64,000 bases of DNA. It comes from Dendrolimus kikuchii (lineage: Eukaryota > Arthropoda > Insecta > Lepidoptera > Lasiocampidae). Below, piece by piece: positions 52,452-62,629 of this stretch. The DNA lies in assembly GCA_019925095.2 (NCBI GenBank), contig CM034414.1, positions 1,962,001 to 2,026,000 of the forward strand, written 5' to 3'. The notes beneath the pieces are model-generated. The model was not told the origin of the DNA, searched no databases, and saw nothing but the letters and a program-made list of their open reading frames with translations. The first letter of the stretch is position 1. Every line of letters begins with the position of its first letter. The position numbers and the translations under genes were made by a program.

Positions 52452-53281
52452 TTTTTTTTAAGGCGGGGGAAATGCTGTTTACGCACAATACCGGGTCCTT
52501 TGCAAGGAGCATGGAGGCCTTCCCAGAAGGGGCAATTCAAACAGTAATCAACCGGCTTGTGTGGAGACTCCGAGAAGTTGCACGGGCAACAACCAATACC
52601 CACTAAAACCACCCTCCTCCCATGTGCCCCGCACTTTTTGTAGGAAAGGCTGAGACTTAGAACGTAATTACGCCCAGTCCGATCCAGCGCAAAAAGTGCC
52701 TGAATGTGCCCCGGGAATCAGAACACATCCACTTCGTCGACGGGGGTGATGAATCCTTTGCTCCCTTGATAGCTAAAGGCCCCCTGAAGCGGTATTATTC
52801 AGGGTGGGAAGTCATGCGCATACCTGTCTCCGGATGCCAACCAACCGCCGGCGTCCGCGTGGAGTCGCATTAGCACGCGCAATAATACTCCCCCCCCTAT
52901 CTCGTTCGGCGGCCTCTTTGAGAGACATTACCGTCTCGCAAAAAGTAACCACCGCCCCCCAGGTATCGCTGCTATGCAGCATGGCTTTGACCAGACTGCA
53001 GAGCGAGTCGATCGCTCCTACTTGTGTCTCGAGTTCGAAACGCTGCGGCGCCCATCCCGCGCACTCGACTAGCGTGTGAAACGCCGTGTCGGGTGCGCCG
53101 CACTGGCGGCATTCCGGGGAAGGCAAGCAGCCCACAATGCGAAACAGAAACTTATCAAAACACTCGTGTCCGGTAAGTATCTGCGTCATCCTGAAGGTCA
53201 GGGTTCCGCTTTCGCGGGTGACCCATTCCATCAGCTGTGGCCTGATTACCTCCACCGTGTAGCCGCCGGCCGCATCCCAAT
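52452..53281 (-). mobile_element. R1-like LINE 3' fragment with 8-bp duplication
   Basis: TAGAATGC at 52444-52451 and 53282-53289. Minus strand carries a pol C-terminus (52812-53255) and a 3' UTR ending in poly(A) at 52452. It sits in Helitron-type sequence (GGACCGATTTCAAAAATTC before, CTACGTTATCCC after), which joins correctly when it is removed. Confidence 0.85.
52812..53255 (-). pseudogene. R1-like LINE pol C-terminus
   Basis: 147 codons: RPQLMEWVTRESGTLTFRMT, LTGHECFDKFLFRIV, SPECRQCGAPDTAFHTLVEC, SLVKAMLHSSDTWGAVVTFC and VMSLKEAAERDR. The LTGHgCF...CxxCG..DTAxHTLxEC zinc-knuckle block and the ...FCExVMxxKEAAER ending are hallmarks of R1-clade elements. 5'-truncated. Confidence 0.85.
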
Positions 53282-53599
53282 TAGAATGCTACGTTATCCC
53301 AGATTAATACCAGACCACTCAGAAAGTATTGCGAAAAAAAGTTTTTATGCATGAGACTGGCCGGTTATAATTTAGTTTGAAAATATGATTATTTATACCT
53401 AAAAATAGGTACGTTCCAATTTCAAAATTTCCCTCCATATTGTTTGCGAGCTAATTTAAATTATCGTGTCTCATTGAAAAATGGATCTGCGCCGGGAACA
53501 TTTTCGCGCTATGATTTGTTACGATTTCAAGTGCCGGCTGAAACCGGACGGATCGTACGATAGACTTCAAATGGCATTCGTGGATGAAGTCTCTTCTAA

Positions 53600-54195
53600 G
53601 GCTGCGTTTCCACGCTTGCCAAGGCTCGGCAAGCGTCCACAAGCCCCAAGCGTCCACAAATCTCGCTTAGCATTTGGGAGTCGTTTACACGCTTGTGAAT
53701 CCGTCAGTGTGTTACGTACATCCAAGCATGGCGGACGTCGAACTTGTATCGGCTATTACGTTTGGTTTAACCTACTTTTATTACAAATACAAGCAAAGTA
53801 AAACAAAAGCAAGGAAAGCCCGACGACCACGAAGATGGTGGATGATAAAGATTCATAAAAATCGTACCCGGTAACTAATAAGTTTTTCAGTTAAATTGGT
53901 ATTTCGGTTACATCAAAAAAATTTAGAAGGTGAACCTAAACCCTTCTAAAAATTTGCGGTATTCAATATTTAACGGTGCTGGTGTATATGTATATGCGGC
54001 TACTAAGCGCGCGCCAATATGTGAACGCATCGCAAGCGCTTGTCGCAAGCGCCCTTTGATTTGTGTCCAAAAACCGACACTAGCCCGGATCGAACACAAG
54101 CGTCCACAAGCTCACGCAAGCCAAGCCAAACGCCCTCTTTACACGCTTGTGCTTGTGGACGCTTGCCGAGCCTTGGCAAGCGTGGAAACGCAGCA
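53600..54195. mobile_element. PIF/Harbinger deletion derivative inside mariner
   Basis: Perfect inverted ends of about 42 bp starting GCTGCGTTTCCACGCTTGCC. Flanks TAA (53597-53599) and TTA (54196-54198) replace one TAA of the mariner Lys codon region. It contains a 48-codon frame resembling a Harbinger N-terminus. Confidence 0.82.
53728..53874 (+). CDS. Harbinger transposase N-terminal remnant, 48 codons
   Basis: ATG to TAA: MADVELVSAITFGLTYFYYK, then RKARRPRRWWMIKIHKNRTR. The RRWW..xIxxxR motif is found near the start of many HARBI1-like transposases. The frame ends right after this motif, where an internal deletion removed the rest. No function is expected. Confidence 0.6.
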   Translation: MADVELVSAITFGLTYFYYKYKQSKTKARKARRPRRWWMIKIHKNRTR

Positions 54196-54937
54196 TTAGG
54201 CAACCGTGTATCGTTGGTACAACGAAATCAAGCGCGGTCGACTAACTTTGGGGGATGAAGAAAGAAGTGGTCGGTCTTTGACGGCTGTTACGGAAGAAAA
54301 TATGCTAGCAGTGAAAAATTTAATCTAAGACAATAGGCGAGTTAGGTATCTAGAGATTCAGCACGTACTGCAGATTGGATCGGGAAGCCTTCACGAGATT
54401 CTACACGTGCATCTTCGCGTGAGGACAGTTTCACGCTGGGTGCCACACAGCCTCACCGATGCTCAGCAGCAGACTTGTCTCGGCGTGTTTACGACATCAT
54501 TACAGGTGATGAGTCCTGGATTTATCAATACAGTTTGGGTGTTTCAAAACGAATTAACGCCTACCAAAGTAAAACGATCTGGAAGCGGGGGGAAGATTTT
54601 GATCGCGAGTTTTTTCAATTTGACTGTCTACTTGGTGTCAATTCCTTTACGGAACCAAAGCATCAACGCCTAATGGTATACTGCCAAATACTTGGCAGAA
54701 GTGTACTCTGTGCAAGCAAGTGGAACGGGAAAAATCAGTCGTGAACCAGGTCATTGTGAGCCACTAATGGAAGGTAGCTATATAGTGTTTACTATATTTT
54801 TTAATATATAATAAGTTACCATATATTATAATGCAAGAAAATAATATTAATATGTTTAAACAAAAATTATTCGAGTGGTTGACAAAAAAAATCCTATTAC
54901 AGCGTCCAAGACTATTTAAATGAGAGGTAATTAAGAA

Positions 54938-55436
54938 CGCTGGTACCTACGCTCACGTATGGAAGCGAGAGTTGGGTATGGAAGAAAGAGCATGAAAGTA
55001 GAGTAAACGCGGTCGAGATGAGAGCACTGCACAAAATCTGCGGAGTGACGCTCGCGGACCGCGTTCGTAATACCGAAGTAAGAAAGAGAGTTGGTCTGAA
55101 AGAGAGTGTCGGGGTGAAGGTAAGGAAAGGAATGCTCCGGTGGTTCGGGCATGTGGAAAGAATGCATGATGAAAGAATGACTAAACAGATATACAATGCA
55201 AAAGTGGATGGATGCAGAAGTCGTGGAAGGCCACGACACACCTTCCATGATTAAATTGATCGTGTACTAGCAGAAGGTGATGTCAGAAGCCTTAAGAACA
55301 GACGAGCTTGCATGACAAGAGTTATGAATGTCAAAGAGGCAAGTGAGGTGTGTAAGAATAAGCCTAAATGGCACTCTGTTGTTCGTGCCTACCCCGCAAG
55401 GGAACTGGCGTGAAGTTATGTATGTATGTATGTATG
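54938..55436 (+). mobile_element. RTE LINE 3' fragment with 10-bp duplication
   Basis: TAATTAAGAA at 54928-54937 and 55437-55446. Encodes LTYGSESWVWKKEHESRVNA through the end; a TAA replaces one codon in HDQID. Confidence 0.93.
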
Positions 55437-55779
55437 TAATTAAGAAGATATTGTGTTGTATTGTTTAAATAAAATAAAAGATTTATAAGGCACCAAATTA
55501 AATATTATATTTATATAGAGATAGGTTAAGTAATTTTATATTGCGATGCTATGAAAGGCCAGCTAAGTAATAAGTTCTCGGCTATATTGAATAAGACCTA
55601 TGTATACACTTGTTCGCAATAAAAATGATTTGACTTGACTTACGTTCCATTAGTGACTCACAACGACCACGTTCCACTTGCTTGCCGGCGTTACAATCGT
55701 AAACCCAAATAGAAGTTATTTGACCCACCTCTTGACGTGGGTCATTGTGAGCGTTGTGGTCGAAAATGACGACGTCATT

Positions 55780-56432
55780 CAAATTCAAGTTTTTATTCAA
55801 AATAAGTCCCACTGGAGAACACTGAAGGTCATACATGCAAGTTAAATTTTAATTTTTACTTCCTATTCTATGTACACCGCTTCGCAACGTGTTGATGCTG
55901 TAAAGGAGAAGAAGCGGCAACAAACTATCCGTGCAGGAACGGAGAAAGAATACAATTTCCTGCGGCCGGGCGGCCTGTCGTAAGAGGCGACAAAACAACC
56001 CACAGCCAGGTGGTAGGGCATTTGCCCGACTGGATGGCTACCGCCCCTGGTCTAAAGTATGTCGCCATAACAACCTTGAGTTGTGTTCCGGCATTAGTGA
56101 CCAGGTTCCAGTTTCCCTTAAGAGAGCAGCAGCGCATTTGTAGCACCTTTGGTGTTGCAAATGTCCGTAGGCGATGGTAACCGCTTTCCATCGAGTGGGC
56201 CGTCTGCCTGTCTGATGAACTCCAGCAATAAATAAAAAAAAAGAAAAAAAAACTCCCCAGCAACACGTCTAGCTAAATATTGTGCCTCTTTATATTTCAT
56301 ATTCTATTTATATCTCAAATCCTTTTTTTTTATAAGTTTTGTACAGAAGTATGTTACAGAATTACTTTTTGAATGGAGTTGTAGCAAACAATGCATACTC
56401 AATAAGACCAAGACAATAAAAGGAAAGAAAAA
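55780..56432 (+). mobile_element. Repeat family J split by SINE A
   Basis: CAAATTCAAGTTTTTATTC to GCGGCAACAAACT, the SINE, then CCCCAGCAACACGTCTAGC to the GAAAGAAAAATG tail. Confidence 0.8.
55926..56250 (+). mobile_element. SINE-like family A, full length, innermost of three
   Basis: ATCCGTGCAGGAACGGAGAA to CAGCAATAAATAAAAAAAAA. AAACT is repeated on the two sides. Confidence 0.85.
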
Positions 56433-56535
56433 TGTTATTAGTGACGTTTTCGCCACGACCACAACGACTGCGGTCGTCTTGTGGAACGGCTAACGGAGCG
56501 TTTTGGGCGTTGTGAGCTACTAATGGAACGCGCTG

Positions 56536-56909
56536 AAAATATTTGTTGCCATAATGATTTGCATATTCACTTCATTAAATAGTAAGCAGTTAAAGAGGGA
56601 AATACAAACACATTATTATTTCTTTATAATTACAATTTATTATTTACAAAATACATTATTAATAATAGAGAATTTACAAAACTAACATAATTAATTATAT
56701 ACCGCGAAATAACAACAAAACAACGCCTCGTTGACGATATATGCTCATTTCCAGGGCAACGAGCATGAAAGTCGCGAGGGAATTGGGCAGCGGGAGTATC
56801 CGTTGCTATATGAACGACGGTGGCGTCCACTTTGATTTTCTACAATCAATTGCCCCACTGTGCGCCACAACGGCAGGCAAGGGAACTACACCCATACAGC
56901 TTTGTTGAA
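56536..56909. other. No gene seen
   Basis: No family or frame recognised. Confidence 0.45.
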
Positions 56910-57347
56910 TCCTACTAATATTATAAACGCGATAGTTTGTAAGAATGTATGGATGTATGTTTGTTACTCTCACGGAAAAACTACTGAATGGATTTTGATG
57001 AAACTTTACAATAATATAGCTTACACATCAGAATAACACGTAGGCTATCTTATACTAATATATAAAGCTGAAGAGTTTGTTTGCTTGAACGCGCTACTCT
57101 CGGGAGGTACTGGTCAGATTTGAAAAATTCTTTCAGTGTTGGATAGCCCATTTATCGAGGAAGGCTATAGGCTATATATCATCACGCTAAGACCAATAGG
57201 AGCGGAGCACCAATGAAGAATGTTTCAAAATCAGGTGGTTTTAAAACTATTCTACGCGGACGAAGTCGCGGACAGAAGCTAGTCATTTATCAAGATATGA
57301 ATAAAACATGTGTAAATTATCCGACATAAACCGCGGGGCGAAGCTAG
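56910..57347 (+). mobile_element. Helitron family V, outer element
   Basis: TCCTACTAATATTATAAACG after A56909; CGCGGGGCGAAGCTAG before T57348. Body AACTACTGAATGGATTTTGA is the common lepidopteran Helitron type. Interrupted at 57048-57282. Confidence 0.85.
57048..57282 (+). mobile_element. Helitron family II, inner element
   Basis: TCTTATACTAATATATAAAG after A57047 and GCGGACAGAAGCTAG before T57283. Intact 235-bp copy that also defines the empty site for the LINE at 12447. Confidence 0.88.
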
Positions 57348-57589
57348 TGTATAAATATTTGATTAGATCTCAATTTCACATATAAGAGTTGACACATCCC
57401 ATAGAACGTAACTTATAGCAACACGTTATACAGGTTGGCAAAATAAAGTAGAAAATAATAGGGGCGACATCGTGCAAGTATCAAGTTACTTTAGTTACGA
57501 CGTACGCATTTTGTGAAATGTAAACATAATCTATAATGTTTACTTTAATAATAATGACTATAATTTTGTAAGCAAAAGCTTTAACACCT

Positions 57590-57925
57590 TGACAACAATT
57601 AAGTAATAAAAAATACTCTTTAAGATGCCAAAATTAGTAAAAACTGCGCAGCTGTGTACATTCTTTTATCGCTTTATTATCCTAGCCCATAATAACTCGA
57701 CTGTCGGCATCATGCATACCGAAATTTCTAAGTACTACCTTTATCACCAAGTTGCCTCAATATCGCAAGATATTAATAAAATAATTTCAAAAGATTACAA
57801 CAAATCTACTGGTGCCGCAAAAGACGTCAGACAAAAATAACAGAACTCTCTCCATTTAACGACAACTCTTTATAACGTCATAACATGCAAACTCCCTTCA
57901 GTGTCGTTATATAGAGTTTACACTG
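57590..57925. mobile_element. pogo/Tigger-like element, right part
   Basis: AACTGCGCAGCTGTGTACAT, TCGGCATCATGCATACCG and the right TIR (GTCGTTATATAGAGTTTACA) with TA. Parallels 22970-23301. The left TIR is absent. Confidence 0.65.
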
Positions 57926-58174
57926 TATTTGATTAAAAGCTAAACTAACCATTACAAACCTATCATTTAGTAAATAACGTCGATTTATAATGAAAATATT
58001 TTTGCTTCAAACTTTAAAAAATCACTACTCACCTGAAACTTGGTACTGTTACATGCGAATTTAGTTATTTTTTAGCTGATTTCAGACTCGGGAATTCAAA
58101 TAACATAGATAAATTCGCTATATTTATGATTCACTGACCTTGAGTACAGATAAAATAGAATATTGCCAGAAGGC

Positions 58175-58762
58175 AAAAACCGACTTCAAAAAGTATAAAA
58201 TAACTTATTTCTAAAGCTATTTTCCTAATTATAATATCTTATTTTTAATATATATTATCTGAAAGATCTTGAACTCGGTGCTTAGTAATTCTCAAAATAC
58301 AGTAATTTTTATGTTTTATTTCACACTATTAAAAATAAGATATTATAATAAAACTACGTCTTAACGGTTTTAAGCGCGGTAATTTTCTTTGATTTTGGTT
58401 TTTCCGACGTTTCGGCCACTCTTCAGAAACGTCGGAAAAACCGAAATCAAATAAAATTTCCCCGCTTAAAACCGTTAAAACGTAGTTTTATTATGTATAC
58501 AAGTCGCGAACACTTAAGAAAATATTAAGATATTATAATTAAAACTAGCTTTAGAAATAAGTTATTTTATACTTTTTAGGTTTTGTCAGGAGCCTTAAGA
58601 ACAGACGAGCTTGCATGACAAGAGTTATGAATGTCAAAGAGGCAAGTGAGGTGTGTAAGAATAAGCCTAAATGGCACTCTGTTGTTCGTGCCTACCCCAC
58701 AAGGGAACTGGCGTGAAGTTATGTATGTATGTATGTATGTAGGTTTTGAAGTCGGTTTTTTT
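58175..58762. mobile_element. Foldback element with internal palindrome
   Basis: Outer arms: AAAACCGACTTCAAAAAGTA at the left, complement at the right after removing the RTE copy (58586-58739); they extend about 70 bp. Inner palindrome at about 58345-58500 has about 65-bp arms (TTTTTCCGACGTTTCGG centre). No coding sequence. Confidence 0.8.
58586..58739 (+). mobile_element. RTE LINE 3' fragment with 9-bp duplication
   Basis: TAGGTTTTG at 58577-58585 and 58740-58748. Inserted in the right arm of the foldback element. Confidence 0.92.
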
Positions 58763-59076
58763 TAAACGAAGCTTTTTTTATTTGTTACTTTCTAGTGTCT
58801 AGCTATGGGTAGGCCTACGAAAGGTGCCGCGCTCCTTAAAAAATATAGGCCCCAAGAAACGGGAACAGACAATTTTCATAGAAAAATGTTCATAAAATGA
58901 AAGCAACTGGACCAAACTATGTTAAATTTTTAGGGGACCAAATGGCAACTATTCCGCATCAAACAAAAAAAGAATCACATTAATCTCAGTGTAATCGGTG
59001 TACATAAATTTAAAAAAAAACCAATCAACTTGAGCTCCTCCTCCTTTTTGAAGTCGGTTAAAAATATTAGTTCTTG
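58748..59076. mobile_element. Second element with GAAGTCGGTT ends
   Basis: TTTTGAAGTCGGTTTTTTTT at the left and TTTTGAAGTCGGTTAAAAA at the right are in direct orientation. A widely seen insect repeat terminus (recollection). The interior is unassigned. Confidence 0.45.
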
Positions 59077-59092
59077 TTCGAGACGTTATTTT

Positions 59093-59405
59093 TTTATTTA
59101 AGTTGATGGCTTGGCAGCTAGGCCTCTAAGCCAGATCTTAGTTTACAATATAGTTTCTTCATTTTCTTAAGCCTATGTGTAGCATAGCTGAACTGTAGGT
59201 TATCAACTAAAGCCATTCAACGGAGTCCTTGTGACAACTCAAAAAGGCCACATTTGTCTATACAGTTCACATTTCTCACAAAACACATAATTACTACTCA
59301 AAAACTATCAATATCCTACGACTATTGCTCATTTTAGAGTAATTTTACACATTTTTAGAAAATAAAACTGCACAGCACCACATCATCTTTCAGTTCCCGC
59401 CAAGA
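59093..59405 (-). mobile_element. SINE-like family B
   Basis: TTTTTTTATTTAAGTTGATGG to CAGTTCCCGCCAAGAACTCC, with about 50 extra bp (CTTAAGCCTATGTGTAGC) relative to the other two copies. A degenerate duplication (GAGACGTTA / TAGACGTTT) flanks it. Confidence 0.75.
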
Positions 59406-59423
59406 ACTCCGTTCTAGACGTTT

Positions 59424-59738
59424 TTATCCGTGCAGGAACGGAGAAAGAATACAATTTCCTGCGTTGGGGCGGCCTGTCGTAAGAGGCGACTTAACAACCC
59501 ACAGCCAGGTGGTAGGGCATTCGCCCGACTGGATGGCTACCACCCCTGGTCAAGAGCATGCCGCCATAACAACCTTGAGTTGTGTTCCGGCATTAGTGAC
59601 CACGTTCCAGTCTCCCTTAAGAGAGCAGCAGCGCATTTGTAGCACCTTTGCTGTTGCAAATGTCCATAGGCGATGGTGACCGCTTTCCATCAAGTGGGCC
59701 GTCTGCCTGTCTGCTGAACTACTGCAATAAAAAAAAAT
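59424..59738 (+). mobile_element. SINE-like family A, full length
   Basis: TTATCCGTGCAGGAACGGAG to CTACTGCAATAAAAAAAAA, directly after family B. Confidence 0.87.
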
Positions 59739-59739
59739 G

Positions 59740-60418
59740 TATGAATCGATTGACATCGAATATGCATATATATGCAAAATTATCTATTTTATTAAAGTAA
59801 CATTCGCACATCGCTGTAATCAACAATAATTCCAGCATGGGTTCTACTACGAAAAAAAATCTTTGAAAAGACCTGAAATTTTCACAAAACAAGAGGGCTT
59901 TTTCAGCAGGTCGTAGCCCCGTGTACGTCTTCTATATGCCGTCTGAATAATTGCCTAGACGAGGATTCGAACCCACACGCGCCGCATACTAACACATCGG
60001 CCGCCTCTACCTCTTCAGTGTCCAGCGGTATTGCTTCTGCAAAGAGAAATTGGATCGTACAAAAACGTGCGCGAGTGCGCGGCGACAGCGGCCGAATGCG
60101 GCCGAATAAGGGGCGGTCGCAACAAAAACACGCAGACAGACAGATAACTATCTGGCCAGTAGAATTTCACTTTTCAGAGGGTCATTTCGGAAATATACTC
60201 TGTAACAAAAAATTGTTAGATATTTTGGCGGCAACCTTATGCTTACCTTATATATGACCTTGATCCATATATGAGGGTGAGAAATAAACGTGTCAATTGA
60301 AAAAAGAAACAAATTGACCATCAAATGACCTTGAAAATATGGATGAAGGTCAAATATAAGGTGACCACAACGAGGCCCCCAAAATCACTGACAACTTTCG
60401 TTAAAGAATATTTTTTTC
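59740..60418. other. No gene seen; isolated B-box-like sequence
   Basis: Complement of GAGGATTCGAACCCACACG near 59960 contains GGGTTCGAATCC, but no tRNA cloverleaf can be built. The rest is unassigned. Confidence 0.4.
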
Positions 60419-60585
60419 AGACCTTGAGTTGTGTTCCGGCATTAGGGACCAGGTTCCAGTCTCCCTTAAGAGAGCAGCAGCGCATTTGTAGCACCTTTGC
60501 TGTTGCAAATGTCCATAGGTGACGGTAACCGCTTTCCATCAAGTGGGCCGTCTGCCTCTCTGCTGAAATCCTGCAATAAAAAATT
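60419..60585 (+). mobile_element. SINE-like family A, 5'-truncated
   Basis: GACCTTGAGTTGTGTTCCGG to ATCCTGCAATAAAAAA. Confidence 0.85.
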
Positions 60586-60596
60586 TTAAAAAAAAC

Positions 60597-60716
60597 CCGA
60601 ACAGCTACAAACCGCTCCCCCGGGAATATTCCCGCGGGAATCACGCGGTAAAAATTATCACACATTATATTAAGTACATAAAATTTGCTATAGAGCAGTG
60701 AAAAAATCACATTATA
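60597..60716 (-). mobile_element. Helitron family IV fragment
   Basis: CGGGAATATTCCCGCGGGAA and AAATTTGCTATAGAGCAGTG. Mirrors 47630-47740, including the adjacent family A element. Confidence 0.6.
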
Positions 60717-61124
60717 TCTATATATATATAAAAATCAATTGCTGTTCGTTAGTCTCGCTAAAACTCGAGAACGGCTGGACTGATTTGGCTAATTTTGGTT
60801 TTGAATTATTTTTGGAAGTCCAGGGAAGGCTTAAAAGGCGAGTAAATATGAAAAAAATGCTTGGAATATAGTGAAAACAACAATTTCGCTTTCGCTTAGA
60901 AACTATTCCTACCTGTCAAACGTTTGATGTTCGTCCAGTCGTTTAGAAATCAATTAAATTTAAAAATCGTTCAGAAATCAAATCAAATTAAAAGCGAAGT
61001 TTTTTTTTTTCATTTTTTTGATTTTGAATGTCAAACGTTTGATGTTCGTCCCGTCGTTCAGAAATCAACGTTTTTTATTTATTTATTGATTCTGAGGCGG
61101 TACGAAGTTTGCCGGGTCAGCTAG
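60717..61124 (+). mobile_element. Helitron family VI
   Basis: TCTATATATATATAAAAATC after A60716 and AGTTTGCCGGGTCAGCTAG before T61125. Contains a repeated AACGTTTGATGTTCGTCC segment (about 60922 and 61035). Confidence 0.85.
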
Positions 61125-61170
61125 TTATACAATAATATGGTAAACATAACAATATGCACATCGGATCAGA

Positions 61171-61296
61171 AAACTATATACATACATACATACATACATA
61201 ACTTCACGCCAGTTCCCTTGCGGGGTAGGCACGAACAACAGAGCGCCATTTAGGCCCATTCTTACACACCTCACTTGCTTCTTTGACATTCATAAC
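61171..61296 (-). mobile_element. RTE LINE 3' fragment with about 12-bp duplication
   Basis: AAAACTATATAC occurs on both sides ((TACA)n tail at left). Confidence 0.88.
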
Positions 61297-61299
61297 TAC

Positions 61300-61815
61300 T
61301 ATTCAAAACTATATACACTAGGAAAAAATACAAGTGTTGGTTGCAAAAGTTGAATATAAAAAAAAACCAGCTGCTGCCCGCGGCTTCGCTCGCCTGGAAG
61401 TCATGGTTTGAGCAAACTTTTTACACCTTTCTACACGCCCTTAGGGGGGTTGAATTTTCAAAAACGCTGGTACACGCATATATTTACCTCTAACCAAAAG
61501 CAGGTATGTGAAATTCCGCGCTTGTCACTTTGAAAACGACGGATTTTCAAACAAAATTTCACCCCCTTAAGGGTTGAATTTTCTAAAATCCTTCATCACC
61601 TAGCCGCAATAGTTTGAGCTGTACGTTGATGAGTCAGTCAGTCAATGGGGTCAAGTAATTATATATGAATAATTTAAAAAATATATCACTCACGGTTCAC
61701 TGTATGCTCGTACGATTCATGATTGTCTTGAACGTGTTTTAATAACTGAAACAAAAAACAAAATTCAAATACACAAATGATAATTTATTTATCACCGAAA
61801 TAACAGGTGCTATTT
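61300..61815. other. No gene seen; possible decayed repeat
   Basis: CAGCTGCTGCCCGCGGCTTCG near 61370 resembles a common lepidopteran repeat end. Nothing codes. Confidence 0.4.
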
Positions 61816-61817
61816 GA

Positions 61818-62165
61818 GTTAGTAGTAGTAGTAGGTAGTAGTTACGTATTAGAGTAAGTGGTGGTAGTATTAGTAGTAGTAGTAGTAGTAGGTAGTAGTT
61901 ACGTATTAGAGTAAGTGGTGGTAGTAGTAGTATTAGTAGTAATAGTAGTAGTAGTGGTAGGTAGTAGTTACGTATTAGAGTAAGTGGTGGTAGTATTAGT
62001 AGTAGGTAGTAATTACGTATTAGAGTAAGTGGTGGTAGCATTAGTGATAGTGGTGGTAGCATTAGTGATAGTGGTGGTAGCATTAGTGATAGTGGTGGTA
62101 GCATTAGTGATAGTGGTGGTAGCATTAGTGATAGTGGTGGTAGCATTAGTGATAGTGGTGGTCAT
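61818..62165 (+). repeat. Compound minisatellite
   Basis: Four blocks of GTAGTTACGTATTAGAGTAAG with variable (TAG)n, then about six 21-bp units (GTGGTGGTAGCATTAGTGAT). The Leu/Pro frame on the minus strand is a by-product. Confidence 0.93.
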
Positions 62166-62289
62166 ATAAGCAAGTGGTTGTAGTATTAGAGATACTGTTG
62201 GTGATTTAAGACATAGTGATGGTGGTTTTGAAGATAGGGGTGGTAATATAGAGATAGTGATGGTGATATAAGATACAGCGGTGGTGGTA

Positions 62290-62490
62290 TTAGTGATATA
62301 AAGAAAGAAAAACGTTTATTTGCCAAAGGCGACACACACAATAAACATATTAATTTAATAAAGCAAAACAATCCCATAGTTGCATGCCGCAATTGGACAA
62401 ATGAGGTTGGCACTCAGTATATTGCCGTGCCGGAAGATAATCCGACACAGCCCTCACTGCAACGCAGAGGGGTTCCGGGTTCGATTCCTG
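62290..62490 (-). mobile_element. LINE/SINE 3' fragment
   Basis: AAAGAAAGAAAAACGTTTATTTG, ATGAGGTTGGCACTCAGTAT, then GGGTTCGATTCC (B-box-like) at 62479. Confidence 0.5.
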
Positions 62491-62629
62491 GTATAGTAAA
62501 TTTCGGAAACGTATTTTCACCGTAATTTATTATGGTCTGGGCGTTTGGGATCGGGCCATATAACACAAGCGTAACTTGCTTAATTTGGGGATATACAATA
62601 TGTGTGTTTGTCTGCCGATTAATAATAAT

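Larger units (their letters stand above)
53481..54745 (+). pseudogene. Mariner transposase (mori-like), degenerate
   Basis: Starts MDLRREHFRAMICYDFKC, a typical mori-type mariner N-terminus. It is interrupted at 53599 by a TIR element and resumes after 54198 with VYRWYNEIKRGRLTLGDEER, SGRSLTAVTEENMLAVKNLI and a stop. Further blocks are QIGSGSLHEILHVHL and IITGDESWIYQYS (first catalytic Asp region). Later parts are scrambled and no complete DDE triad is visible. TIRs were not located. Confidence 0.75.
55642..56535. mobile_element. MITE family G split by family J and SINE A
   Basis: ACGTTCCATTAGTGACTCAC to GACGACGTCATT, then an interruption, then TTAGTGACGTTTTCGCCACG to TACTAATGGAACGCGCTG. The uninterrupted copy at 45548 shows the joined sequence. 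Confidence 0.8.

Noticed and set aside
52804..53354. Plus-strand frames at 52804-53079 and 53076-53354
   Set aside because: Antisense shadows of the R1-like pol C-terminus.
59950..60010. tRNA gene on the minus strand (GGGTTCGAATCC)
   Set aside because: No matching acceptor stem or D arm upstream.
61739..62146. Leu/Pro-rich 135-codon minus frame
   Set aside because: Follows the minisatellite period exactly; no domain or splice context.
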